This document shows, one piece after another, positions 1 through 11,246 of a stretch of 64,000 nt of DNA (position 1 is the first letter of the stretch; each line of letters begins with the position of its first letter). The DNA comes from Pseudo-nitzschia pungens. Taxonomy: Eukaryota; Bacillariophyta; Bacillariophyceae; Bacillariales; Bacillariaceae. The translations under genes were made by a program, and so were the position numbers. The notes beneath the pieces were generated by a model. It saw only the letters and a list, made by a program, of their open reading frames with translations, did not search any database and had not been told where the DNA came from. The stretch lies in contig CM074760.1 in the NCBI GenBank assembly GCA_037355855.1, forward strand, positions 4,394,501 through 4,458,500. Direction: 5' to 3'.

Positions 1-1849
1 CTTTTCGAGATGTTCAATGAAACAATCAACATCACTGGAGCCAAAGAGAACGATATCAGTATTATGAGTGACGACGTTCATGGTAATGGTGATGCGACAG
101 TGCTGCTTTACCTTCACAAAATGGAGGTGGTATTGAGGGTGTCGAAAAGTTTCTTTCAGATACTCCTGCTGTTTGAACTTACTTTTTCGTATTGTATATG
201 TAAAGACTGGCTCGTGCAGAGTGAGATATTCCGCAAGCCTTGTGCAATGGTTGGCAACAGTGATGACCTGCTCTAATTGCAATACCCTCCATATCTAAAA
301 AGGTACTGAGGTCACTCGGGTGGACACCGTCTACATAAAAGGCACACAGGGCAGCCCGTTGTACTCCCTTCGGCGGACCCAAAACTGTTACTCTCTCGAC
401 TTCACTTAGTCGGTTATACAAATAGGCTGCGATCTCATGCTCGTATGCTTCAACATTGTCCATTCCCACTTCTGTCTCCAAATAACGGATTGCACTTGCC
501 AAACCCACAACTTCTGCTATGGGTGGCGTTCCTGCTTCGAATCGAGCCGGGGCGGGAGCAAATGTCGACCCTTCCAACGTAACTTGATCAATCATTTCTC
601 CCCCCCCCATAAAAGGGGGCATTTTGTTCAAGAGCTCCTCTCGTCCCCAGAGGAAGCCAATTCCAGTTGGCCCGCACATTTTGTGACCTGATGCTGCCAA
701 GAAATCCACTCCTAGGGTTTGCACGTCCACTTTCATGTGAGGAACAGATTGGCAAGCGTCCAACACAACAACTGCATCTGGTGAGGCTTTTTCCCTGACC
801 ATGGATACCATTTCTTCCACTGGATTGATGCATGCCATGACGTTAGATACATGCTGAAAGCTCACGATTTTTGTGTTTTCGTTTAACAGCGATTCCATAT
901 GACTCAAGTCTAGACAACCAGTTTTCTCAAAGTCAATCTTTACAAACCTCAAAAGTGCACCTGTTTCTTGCGCAATTATTTGCCATGGGACGATATTTGA
1001 ATGGTGCTCCATCTCTGTTAATAGGATTTCATCTCCCTCCTTCAGTTTGATCGCACGACTGTACGAGGAAGCAACAAGATTTATTGCTTCGGTAGCACCA
1101 CTAGTGAAAACGATTTCATTTCGGGAGTGTGCATTCACAAAAGAAGCAACGGTGTCTCGTCCATCTTCAAACGCTGCAGTGGCTAAACGGCTCAGCGTAT
1201 GAGCACCACGGTGAACATTAGAATTTGTTTGCTCATAATATTTTGATACATCTCGAATCACTTGCGTCGGCTTTTGAGATGTGGCACCAGAATCTAAATA
1301 TATGAGCTTCTTTTTCTTGCCGTTGTCACAATCATCGCTGCTATTGATTTTTTCTCCGCCAATTGGTTCGATGCTTGAATCGTCACCTAGAGTAGTGGAA
1401 GTAAGAATTTCAAAATCAGGGCGACATCTACTGGCAACGTCACCATGCTCAAAAGTCACTACCTCCCACCATTTTTTCCCGTCGGTCTGACTTTCTCTCG
1501 ACGAGTGCAGATCAGGATTCTTGAGAACTTGTTGTATCGTCGTAGGTTTTGCGAAATGATTTAAGCTTGCAACGTTCGGACTTCTTGGGGTCAGTCCTTT
1601 CGTTTGCGACTCCAAAATGTTGCCGGTGAATCCTTTTGAGGCAGTGGGAGCCGAGATGGCAAGAAATGCACGGATGGCAAACATTGAATGAATTATAGTT
1701 TTCATGCTGGAGCTCAAAAAGGTGAGGTAAAAGTTTTGCCGCCAACTTGATTCCACTGCATGTGCTCGTTCGTGCACAAAAGTCGAATGTGTTGCGATGT
1801 TCACTGTGTCAGACGAAAGAAACCGAAATTCACTCATCGGCAAACCCAT
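1..1849 (-). CDS. sufS: Cysteine desulfurase, SufS/NifS-like group II, probably plastid-targeted (3' end off window)
   Basis: This PLP enzyme takes sulfur from cysteine for Fe-S cluster assembly; SufS is the plastid SUF-pathway form in algae. The PLP lysine lies in a SGHK motif, followed by GPTGIGFLWG, and the active-site cysteine lies in RAGHHCCQPLH near the C terminus. The main exon is 1849-183. A GTAAGT donor begins at 182 and a CTCCAG acceptor ends at 35. Joining them restores the expected SufS tail, YNTKNDVDCFIEHLEK, in 34-1, which continues off the window. Without the 148-bp intron the protein would stop at 179. Two starts are possible: the ATG at 1849, or the ATG at 1705, which opens a hydrophobic signal-like segment (MKTIIHSMFAIRAFLAISA) followed by a Ser/Thr/Lys-rich stretch, as in bipartite plastid presequences. 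I favour 1705 as the biological start, with moderate confidence. The family assignment is firm; plastid location is inferred. Confidence 0.9.
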
Positions 1850-2067
1850 CACACCGGTTGCAATCTACAAAGTAATGCAACTCTGTACCGGTAGTAACCT
1901 TACATGTATCGTACTGAAGGAACACCTGGTTTTGAACTTCGAACATTGTTCTGTATGAGTAAGGTTAAGAGTTTAGAAGTTAAAGTCGTATCCTATGATA
2001 CCGTAATCTTACCCCGGCGCCGTCTCGGGCGTACGTCAACTTCGGAGTGCACGTAAGGTACTCTGTG

Positions 2068-2566
2068 TGAGGATGAATCCCGAATAGCTAGTGAATAACC
2101 TCACTCTTTACTAAAACATACGATTATATCGACAGTAGAGAGCATACGTACATTTTGCAGGTTATGAGCAACATTGACTACTCTCATCACCTATATCAAA
2201 CAACCAAGTCAAACAACAACATAGCAGAGTGATTACTGCTTTCGCCACAACCGAGGAACATCTGGATCGACCACAATCGTTTTTCGAAGCCTGTGTATTT
2301 TCGCGGAAATTTTTTGTGAAAAACCCGCCCGTCAGCTGAGTACCAAATCACGTAGAATCCTACGCCAACAAAACTGACACCCCGAACCCTACGACCTTCC
2401 CCTTGCCACAGAACAACATACCCACCTAGATAACGAATTCAAAGAAACAATCACCATGGCGGTCAAGACCCGACGTAAGAAGAAACCCGAATAGCTAGTG
2501 AATAACCTCACTCTTTACTAAAACATACGATTATATCGACAGTAGAGAGCATACGTACATTTTGCA
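2068..2566. mobile_element. Small element with 81-bp direct terminal repeats (TRIM-like)
   Basis: Identical 81-bp direct repeats lie at 2079-2159 and 2486-2566 around 326 bp without a gene. The segment starts TG, ends CA, and is flanked on both sides by CTCTGTG (2061-2067 and 2567-2573). The opposite arm of the surrounding foldback element carries the uninterrupted sequence at about 4505-4530, which acts as an empty site. The size and structure fit a terminal-repeat retrotransposon in miniature. The first 11 bp of the left end match the right end only loosely, and no convincing primer-binding site was identified, so the class is tentative while the insertion itself is well supported. Confidence 0.6.
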
Positions 2567-2792
2567 CTCTGTGCTCACATTTGTCTACTCTAGGTCATAC
2601 GCAATACACTATGTCTACTCTGTAGTGATGGCGGATTGACGAAGCTTTAGGCGAATGTGTGGTGTAGCGTACGCGCGTGGTAGCTAGCTAGTCACTAACC
2701 TGAACCCTAATCGGGGTGGGATCCCTATGTAGTAGCGGTATGTAGGGTTAGTACAGTGCACAGAGAGTCCTTGCCGGGTGGGCGGGTGGGAA

Positions 2793-3132
2793 GTTTTGTT
2801 GATCCGCTCCCACAGGGAACAGCACTCCTCATTGTCGTCGGCTTGGTGTTGGCCAAGGGACAATGAGGTGAGCAGATGGGGAAGGCATCGTCCCGCACCT
2901 CCGTGCCCGGTAGCGGCTGCGTACCTCATGCGGGCACCGCGTTGTGCCCGTCTACGGTGTGCGCGCTGTTGGCCTTCTCGTGACACTTACCTACCTTCCA
3001 TTGGGACCTTCCTCACATACGTCGTAGTGCTCGTCACGGCGCGCGCGGCAAGTTCACAGGTGGTGTGTGTGGAGGTGCGGGCGTGTCCCCACCCGCATCC
3101 TGCAGTTGCGGTGACCTGTGTCTTGCCCAACA
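2793..3132 (+). repeat. 340-bp inverted repeat, left arm
   Basis: This segment is about 94% identical by eye to the reverse complement of 3754-4093 and has the same length. The two arms are separated by 621 bp. Confidence 0.85.
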
Positions 3133-3753
3133 GTCGTGACACCCTATACCACAGTACATTTTCTAGGTAGCATTAGTAGATGACTTTAACACTTAAAACT
3201 TTTGATCTGTCACTGCGTCCGTCTGTCTACCATTTTTTCGATCAATGAGTGATTCTACCGCAACAAAAGATCACGTTTTCACAAATAAGCATGGTATCGC
3301 AGAAACATGCAACATCCGGGTTCACAGGTCCCAAAATGACGGAAATTTCGATTTGTTGTTTTAGTGCCAGTTGGATTCTTCTCGATTTAAGCTTTCTTTC
3401 GATGTCATGCTTATCGTCTAATTCTGGATAGTTCAAAAGTTATCGAATTTGATAGGTGACCGAATGGTACAAAACTTGCGTACCTATTGGGTTGCTTGGT
3501 AGTGTCAATAGAATTTTTTTGAACTCTGTTAGCTGGTCGCGCATGCCCGAATATTGAGTTTCTTCAAACAACTCCCCCCCCCCTTGAGTTGAATCTGTTA
3601 CATACCAAAAAAAGAACTGTTTTCGTCCTCCGAACTTCTTTTGCGTTTTTCTCGAAAACTATTTTTCGTCTGTCCATGGTGCGCGTCAATAGTGCCTTGC
3701 ATGTTTCTGCGATACCATGCTTAAATAATAATAAGAATACACCATCGTGAAAA

Positions 3754-4093
3754 TGTTGGGCAAGACACAGGTCACCGCAACTGCAGGATGCGGGTGGGGA
3801 CACGCCCGCACCTCCACGCGCACCACCTGTGAACTTGCCGCGCGCGCCGTGATGAGCACTACGACGTATGTGAGGAAGGTCCCAATGGTAGGTAGGTAAG
3901 TGTCACGAGAGGGCCGACAGCGCGCGCACCGTAGACGGGCACAACGCGGTGCCCGCACAAGGTACGCAGTCGCTACCGGGCACGGAGGTGTGGGACGATG
4001 CCTTCCCCATCTGCTCACCTCATTGTCCCTTGGCCAACACCAAGCCGACGACAATGAGGAGTGCTGTTCCCTGTGGGAGCGGATCAACAAAAC
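3754..4093 (-). repeat. 340-bp inverted repeat, right arm
   Basis: This is the partner of 2793-3132. Differences are scattered single substitutions, with no length change over 340 bp. Confidence 0.85.
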
Positions 4094-4468
4094 CTATCCC
4101 TTCTCCCCAGCCATACACCTCCACACAAAAACACACCAATACCAACACCACCCCGACGCTACCCCACCCGCGCCCACACGCTGGCTACCCCAGCTCCCGA
4201 TCCAGCCGATCACGATCCTGCCGATCACCCCCGGACCACAACGTGTCCCCCTGCTGGCTACCCCAGCACGCTACCCACCCCAACACCACCCCGATCCTGT
4301 CGATCACGATCCTGTTGATCACTCCCACCTCGTCGCCAACACCACGCGACTTCCCACTGGCTGGCTACCCCACCCATCTTACTCCCACCACCCGGTCCCG
4401 CCGACCACCCAGGGACAACCCGCCCCGGACAACCCGCCCCGCCAACCAAAAAAACGCGGTTTTTCCCT
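4094..4468. other. C-rich low-complexity spacer
   Basis: This stretch is rich in ccacc, gatcacgatcc and ccgatcac motifs and gives Pro/His/Thr-rich frames in all three plus readings. It has no codon bias or domain to support a gene. It lies between the inner and outer right arms of the foldback element. Confidence 0.5.
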
Positions 4469-4639
4469 ATAGTGTATACCGCGTATGACCTAGTATAGAC
4501 AAATGTGAGCACAGAGTACGTGCACTCCGAAGTTGACGTACACTCGAGACGGCGCCGGGGTATCCCATAGGATACCGAACATTCATACCATCTGCCATTC
4601 CATCCGTACATGACATGGTTCCCATTCCCCCCGACAAAA

Positions 4640-5410
4640 AAACTAACCTTACTGTATTAGTAAGACAGCATCAGTGAGAAACAAAAAAAACACACACACA
4701 AATCCGACGATCCATCCAAATACGAACATCAGCAGCAATGCCAACAACAACAACGCCGACAGAAACGCAAACAGCAACAGAAAGGCAAACGATGCAAACA
4801 GCAACACAAACAGCAACACAAACAGCAACACAAACGGCAACACAAACGCCGCTGTTACGGTCTAGAGTAGAACTAGATGGAGTAATACGGGATAGAGGTA
4901 TTTTAAAGATGAAAGGTTAATAAATTGTGTGTTATAAAGGAGAATGGTTGAATACTTTACGAAATGGGAATGATTCCTTGAGTATGGAATGAATGATCGA
5001 ACAATGATATTATTGTTCGTCGGGCATAATATCATGATATCAATAATCGTTGAGTCATGGGAATCTTTGTTTGAATTGTATGTGTATTCTTGTATATTGA
5101 ATATTCAGTATATATACATGAATATCATAGATACTGAAGTACATGCGGGATTCAATAATCATTTAAAGCCTCTCGTAGGGTACCTACGTCAACATGTCAC
5201 AGCCGCAAACGTTGCAAACAGCAACACAAACGCTGCAAACAGCAACAGCAGTGGCAACATGAACAGGAACGCAAATAACAGTGTGACACGAACAACAGCA
5301 ACACAAATGCGAATGACAGCAATCCAACATGAATGACAGCAGCAACACAAATGATGTCGATGGTGACAACAACACAAAGAACAACCTAGTAGTTAATTCC
5401 CCTATGTAAC
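4640..5410 (+). repeat. 12-bp minisatellite encoding an Asn/Thr-rich frame, interrupted by a solo LTR
   Basis: Degenerate copies of a 12-bp unit (aacagcaacaca type) run through 4730-4852 and resume at 5207-5345. One plus frame reads Asn-Ser-Asn-Thr repeats and stays open across the junction if the LTR and one copy of its 5-bp duplication are removed. No start context, domain or stable end supports a real protein, so this is annotated as a repeat. An Asn-rich low-complexity gene broken by the LTR remains possible. Confidence 0.6.
4853..5201 (-). mobile_element. Solo LTR, same family as the LTRs at 12854 and 15736
   Basis: This 349-bp segment matches the reverse complement of the LTRs of the gag-only element, with substitutions and small indels throughout. 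It begins TGTTAC and ends TGTCACA, and is flanked by the 5-bp duplication GCCGC (4848-4852 and 5202-5206). It is clearly more diverged than the LTR pair at 12854/15736, so it is an older insertion that lost its interior by LTR-LTR recombination. Confidence 0.85.
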
Positions 5411-5755
5411 ACAAAATTTTGTAGACTCCAAATTGAATTTTTTGAGCAATGCGACAGAAATTCTTGTTGTCACACAGAACACATGCTGATCAAATCAAAA
5501 TTTGCATGTGGTCTTAAAATAATCAATTTTTTTCGTGAACCTCTCACAACATCACATCTCAACTGATCAATTTGTCTCCAGTAACAAGGCATTTTGTTAC
5601 TGTTGACGAATTGCCAAAGCTAGAAATGACTTTGTACTAAGATCTGCTAATGACGCAAACAGCACCAACAGAAAGAAAGGTGAGCAGAAGCAGCAGCAGC
5701 AACAACAACAACAGAGTTTGGTAGTAGTAGTAGTAGTACTGAATCAACAGCAGCA
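5411..5755. other. Intergenic stretch with CAG/CAA and GTA microsatellites
   Basis: No gene is visible. 5685-5715 is CAG/CAA-rich and 5720-5742 is a GTA run. The segment leads into the 5' end of the transposase relic. Confidence 0.5.
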
Positions 5756-8700
5756 GTGGCAACAATAGCGTCAATATCTGCACTTTTGCTGCTTGTGAGG
5801 ACAATGGCGCCCTTCCAAATTGGAACAAATGTCATTGTGAAAAAGTGGAAACTCTCTGGCAAGATTGTCAACAGAGGCAGAAAGGTCAATGAATGGCAAG
5901 TGGAGTACGTCAAAGATGGCACGTTGATGACTGACTACATGATCAAATGGCAACTTCGAAATAGTAGAGCCGGCGATCCAAATTTCGATGACGGAGGCAC
6001 TGTCAACAACAGCAACAAATGCATTGGAAACGGGCCAGACAATGGGAAAACAAAAAAAGAGCAATCCTCGTCCTCCTGGTGTGAAACAACTGAAACTGAC
6101 ACAACTGACACCAGTGCCCCAATTGGAGCTGCTGTGGAGGAGTCCCCCCGTGCCGATGCTTGTACTACCGAGGAGGCCACCACTGAAACGCTGGCAATGG
6201 CTCAAATTTTTCAAAGCAACCAGGAGCGTGGTCACAGAGATAACAGCGATACTAGCAAAAGCGACGAGGACTTTCCACTCCCCGATGATGATGGCAGCAG
6301 TGCTGATTCCTCGACCGAAGAAAGTCTTGTTGACTCTGCTTTCACCAAAGAAGACGAAGCTAAGACATTTTTTTCTGTTTATGAACATTGCGAGCAAGGC
6401 GCAAACAAACCAACAGCCGACAAAAGCATTGCCTTTGGCAAGAATGTCCTGGTTGTGATCAGGAAAGGTCAACGGCCTGGTATTATTCTGGATGCCGTAG
6501 GCCCGAAGACATGGGAAGTGAAATATGTTGAACATGGTGCAATACAGACAGGAACGTTCAACTCAAAACAGATGCGCTGACCATATAATAAGGCAGAATA
6601 TTTTGTTGCTACAGCAGACGATGATGAAGACACTATGGAGAATGTAACAGAAGAAATGGACACCACCAATGCGGATCTTGATCCAGCAGAAGAAATGGAC
6701 ACCACTGATGCGGATTTTGATCCAGATGATGAAGCAGAGGAATGCATTCCACACCGTCACCAAGCAACTGAACAAGAAGATGCAGAGGATGGTCGAGGTG
6801 AACCAAAATACAGCGAGTATGAGCTACGTTTTGCAAAAGCGCTGGAAAAGGAAGGAATATTTTGAGAAAAAGTTAAGAGATATGAATCAAATTTGAAGGA
6901 ACTGCTGGAAACTGGACTCGTGGTTACCAAGATGTCAGCATCATCAAAATCAATGGCTGTAGGATCTTCTGTTGTAGAACGAAAACAAGGTGGACGAAGC
7001 GGGAAGATAGTGAGTGGAGCCAATAAGAAGTGGAGCGTCAAGTTTGAAGATGGAACTGTCGAAGATATGATTCCTTCGCAAAGACTGAAAAGAAAAGAAG
7101 ATCAAACATGTCTTCAATATGTGTGGAAGCTGGTAGAAGAATCGAATCCTGAACAAGGGAAAGAGGTCACTGAGTACAGCAATATTCGACTTGCTGGCTT
7201 CAACTTCAATGAGCACTTTGCTCCAGAATCAATGAAATCAAAGAAAGATGGTTACAGCTTCCACTTCCTCAAGTTACTGCAGATGCTCTGGCCTGGGGAG
7301 TGGCGCAAACAGTTGGAGAGACTCAACCTCTATCTTGAACATGATTACAACAAATGCAGAGATAGGAAGCGGAGGATGTCTGTCCTATCGGAACATGAGT
7401 GGTGGGTCTTTATTGGTATCTTAATTGGTGCTGCTCCGCTTGGCAAAGATGGCAATGACAATCTGTTTGATCACAAAGACAGAGACCACCATTCATTTGT
7501 AGATCGCATCAACTTGGGGAAGCAGAAGGATGGTCGCAGCTACATGAGCCTGGACAGATTCAAGAATATTAGATCGGTCTTTTCAATGGCCTTTTCCCTT
7601 ACAAACAGACAAGACATCGATTCCTGGTTCAAGATACTTGACCTACCGGTACTTGAAGGCTTTAATTCAAATATGAGATTGACCTTTGCCAGTAGCGCAA
7701 CAAAGGTTAATGATGAATCAATGAGTGCCCTTGTTCCCTGAACAACAGCTTCAAGCAATCTGCCAACTATCTCCTTCATCCAGCGCAAGCCAGAACCACT
7801 TGGAACTGAATTTAAGACTGTCTGTTGTGCACATACAGGTGTAATGCTGCACATGGAACTGCAACGGGGCAAGGAAGCAATGCAAAAGGAAAAGTATTAC
7901 CACGAGCTTGGCGCTACTGCTGCTTGTACAGTAAGGCTTGCTGAAAACACTCAGCACTGCGGAACAGCGACCAATGAAAGGAAAGAAGCAAAAGCTAGCT
8001 CTAAGAGAGAGCTGATCCTTGCAGATGCTTGGTTTGGTAGCGTCAAAGCCGTAGAGGAGCTGCAGCGTGCTGGTTTTGAAGTGATTGCTGCAATGAAAGC
8101 GAATCATTCTTGCTTTCCAAAGGTAGAGCTTGAAGAATTAATGGAGGGGTATCCAAGTGGGTCTCACCTTGTCTTTGAATGCAAGTCACCAGCATCAGGC
8201 ATTGATCTTATTGCTATTGGATACAAATACAACGCACGAAAAGTTCTTTGCTTTGTTGCTATGAAGAATGCTGGTTCCACAAGACCAGGTCCACCGTACA
8301 TGGCAAAGTTTCCAGACAAGTTTGGAAATGTTGGAAGAAGAGCTGTTCCCAGGCCTTCAATTGTTGCACGATACTTTGCTAATAGTGACAAGGTGGACGC
8401 CCACAATCATGCACGACAATATCAGCTTGCGCTTGAAAAGAGGTGGGTCACGCACTGTGGTTGGTTTCAAATTAACACAACATTAATTGGTATCACAGTC
8501 ACTGATGCATGGAAGTGTATGAAGTTTCAAGCAAGCAATCCTACACTAAAGAGGATGACCATCAAGGCGTTCGCAGATAGGGTTGCGTGGAATTGTACAA
8601 ACAATTCTCTTTCAAAGAGCAAGGATGGCATGTCATTAAATTCGTTCATCCCACTCAAGCCCCCAAGTGAGATCCATGGAACAAGACAATTAGCAGCTGG

Positions 8701-9059
8701 AGGGATTGCAGCAACAGCAGATACCTGTTCCCTGCTTTCCCAGTTAATTGAGCAATTTAATGGTGTTTGTGTTCAGTTTCCTGAACAATCGTTGCAGCCG
8801 TCGCTGTCTCCTCTCTCATCACAAAGCCCAATGACATGTCCACAAACACAAACTGATTATGAACGATAAGAAGACAAGCGATGGCCGGGTGGCCCGTTGG
8901 AGGTGTAGACTTTGCAAGAGCCAGACAGCTTGGAAGTGCGCCCATCCAATTTGCCAAAAGCAAGTGAGGGGAGATCTGTGTGGTTCATTTTACTGCAACG
9001 CCACCAAGCGTGATGGTAGTCCTAAGTGTATTGAGATTCATCAAAGTCAAATGCGTTAG
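5756..9059 (+). pseudogene. Decayed piggyBac-like (DDE_Tnp_1_7) transposase
   Basis: One reading frame runs from 5756 to 8869 and is interrupted by three TGA codons, at 6578, 6863 and 7739. A frameshift near 8860 then leads into a Cys-rich tail ending at 9059. The N-terminal third holds two Tudor/chromo-like segments (VIVKKWKLSGKIVNRG and VVERKQGGRSGKIVS) around an acidic spacer. The transposase core shows VNDESMS, where the first Asp is expected, and a segment ISFIQRKPEPLGTEFKT. It also shows LADAWFGSVKAVEEL for the second Asp and VTDAWKCMKF as the candidate third. The tail has CRLCKSQTAWKCAHPICQ followed by CNATKRDGSPKC, a zinc-binding end typical of piggyBac-like proteins. The stop at 6863 might also be read as paired compensating indels in an A-rich run. 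No flanking inverted repeats or TTAA duplication were identified. Confidence 0.8.
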
Positions 9060-9757
9060 ATCCTTCTGGTCGTCTGTTGTTTTGGTTGATTAAACACTTC
9101 TGTAACCAGCATAGCATGATGGGAGTAATTAATACATTAAAGTGGTCTATTAGGTTGGTCATTTAGAGTGACTTTACGAACTTCGTCAGGGCCTTGAATT
9201 GTTTCATTGGAATCTTACAATTTGCGCGAAGCGCATTTTGTCCGACGTTCCGATGTTCCAGTACTAAAAATACGTAGATTTCTACACAACTTTACCATGC
9301 GATATCTCGCTCCCTTATACACCCCCAATCACAACCCCAGGACCTACATGTATTAACCAAGACCTGCGCTCTTCGTTTCTGCTATCGGTTCAGTTGCTGG
9401 ATGCTTCGTTTGGTTGCTTTGGTTGCCAATTCACCACTCGGCCGATCGAGCAGCAGCAGCAGCAGCAAACCGACACATAATTTTCTACAGCACTTCCAGT
9501 ACAGATTCTACCGTACAGCAAAACCGACAACAACGTTGTATTTCTGCTTCGATCTGTTTCCCAGCTCCATTCCAAGGCCCTTAAGTATATCTTATACTTA
9601 ATGTTCTACACTGTTTCCAAGCTGCTTAAGTGATTCTCACTTAATGTTCTACATTCTTCGAAGTTCCTTGCTGAGTCCTCTTAAGTCTTTTCAAGTCGAA
9701 GTTCACGAACAGCCCCTTCCACTGTAGGAATCTTTTTTTTTAAAAAAAAGAAATTCT

Positions 9758-10510
9758 GTCATCTGTTTTCAAGTCCATTGCCCTGCTGGACCCTAAGTGT
9801 TTTCACTTATGGTCCTACTGTTTCTTGACCCAAGCCCCAAAGCCGCTAAGTACAGTTTGCTTAAGGCTCCACCACCTACATAACCCTCTCAGGTGTACTG
9901 TATAAATGTCATCTGTTTCCAAGTCTACTGCCCTGATGGACCCTAAGTGTTTTCGCTTATGGTCCTACTGTTTCCTGACCCAAGCCCTAAAGCCACTAAG
10001 TACAGTTTGCTTAAGGCTCCCCTACCTACATATACCTCTCAGATGCATTCTTCAACTGTCATCTGTTTTCAAGTCTACTGCCCTGATGGACCCTAAGTGT
10101 TTTCGCTTATGGTCCTACTGTTTCCTTACCCAAGCCCCAAAGCCGCTAAGTACAGCTTGCTTAAGGCTCTCCTACCTACATATACCTCTCAGATGCACAC
10201 TTCAACTGTCATCTGTTTTCAAGTCTACTGCCCTGCTGGACCATAAGTGTTCTCACTTAAGGTCCTACTATTTCCTTACCCAAGCCCCAAAGCCGCTAAG
10301 TACAGCTTGCTTAAGGCTCTCCTACCTACATAACCCTCTCAGATGCACACTTCAACTGTCATCTGTTTTCAAGTCTACTGCCCTGATAGTCCATAATTGT
10401 TTTTGATTATGGAACTACTGTTTTTATGACCCAAGCCCCAAAGCTGCTAAGTACATGTTACTTAACGCACCACCACCTACATATACCCCTCCAGTTCACA
10501 GTACAGCAGA
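9758..10510 (+). repeat. 150-bp tandem array with repeated stem-loops (copy 1)
   Basis: The motif gtcatctg recurs at 9758, 9908, 10058, 10208 and 10358, an exact 150-bp period, with a diverged sixth unit after that. Each unit contains a hairpin of the form ccataagtg, short loop, cgcttatgg, and a second TAAG...CTTA hairpin bracketed by gcc and ggc. Longer perfect hairpins with 3-nt loops lie just upstream at 9581-9601 and 9626-9644. Confidence 0.85.
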
Positions 10511-11246
10511 GACCTGTTTTCAAGCCTACAGCCCTGATGGTCCATAAGTGTTTTCACTTAAAGGCCCTGTTTCCAAGCTACTACAGGAGAGCAAGTTCAA
10601 GTTCGAACAGAAGGCCAGCTGTTACGAATTTGAATTTGGTAGTAGGCTCCACCGCCTCTACGTGTTTCCGGCTACTACTAAGTTCGAACAGGAGGACAGC
10701 TGTTCTGAATTTGGTAGTAGGCTCTGTACTTTATGTACCATACAGTGGTAAGGAATGTGGTTCGGGATGTGTTTGGGGATGACTACTCGCATTACTGGTG
10801 ATGCTGCAATCCAGCATTCAGAGAGGAGTTTTGCTTTTGTACGCTGACCACTAGCATTACAGATACCATGTATCTAGTCAGGGTTTTGCTTGTGTCAGCT
10901 GACCACTAGCATTACGGATGCTGCACACCAGCATTGGAGGGACAGTTTTGCTTGTGTCTTTCCCTTTCACGTTCTTGTTACCCCGTTTCCTGTACGCTTT
11001 GCAACAGCAGTGTCTGTTGTGCTCTGGACTGGTTCGTTTTTTTCCTGTTTCTTACCAAGGTTTGTTTGCAAAATAGCCGTCCTTACAACCTGGGGCCTAT
11101 TCCCCATGGTTGAGGCGGCGCGTCGTTCTACAACTTGGGGCCTAACCTCTCTTCGATTGAGGCGACGATAAAGTCTGGTTACAGACTGAGTAGCTTTTAA
11201 CCACCTTCGGTGGATTTTCCTACTTAAATAAGTATATTATTATTAT

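Larger units (their letters stand above)
1988..4575. mobile_element. Foldback-type element with nested inverted repeats
   Basis: The outer arms are inverted copies of each other. 1988-2067 plus 2574-2612 on the left matches the reverse complement of 4469-4575 on the right. A second, longer pair of 340-bp arms lies inside (2793-3132 and 3754-4093), and a 26-bp pair lies inside that (about 3286-3311 and 3696-3721). No transposase is visible. Open frames in the arms mirror each other on opposite strands, have GC-rich Arg/Ala-type composition and no recognisable domain, so they are read as non-coding. Foldback or MITE-like DNA transposons have this shape, but a palindromic duplication is also possible. 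No target-site duplication was identified at 1988/4575. Confidence 0.6.

Noticed and set aside
2684..3170. Mirror-image Arg/Ala/Cys-rich frames in the foldback arms
   Set aside because: They are the same DNA read from two inverted arms, with no domain, and their composition follows GC content.
3900..4488. Pro/His/Thr-rich overlapping frames at 3.9-4.5 kb
   Set aside because: Three frames are open at once over C-rich simple sequence, and the N-terminal part is the inverted-repeat arm.
9906..10782. 166- and 118-codon frames in copies 1 and 2 that look like a 50-residue repeat protein
   Set aside because: The frame follows from a period of exactly 150 bp. Copy 3 has 149-bp units and breaks it, so selection for protein is not supported.
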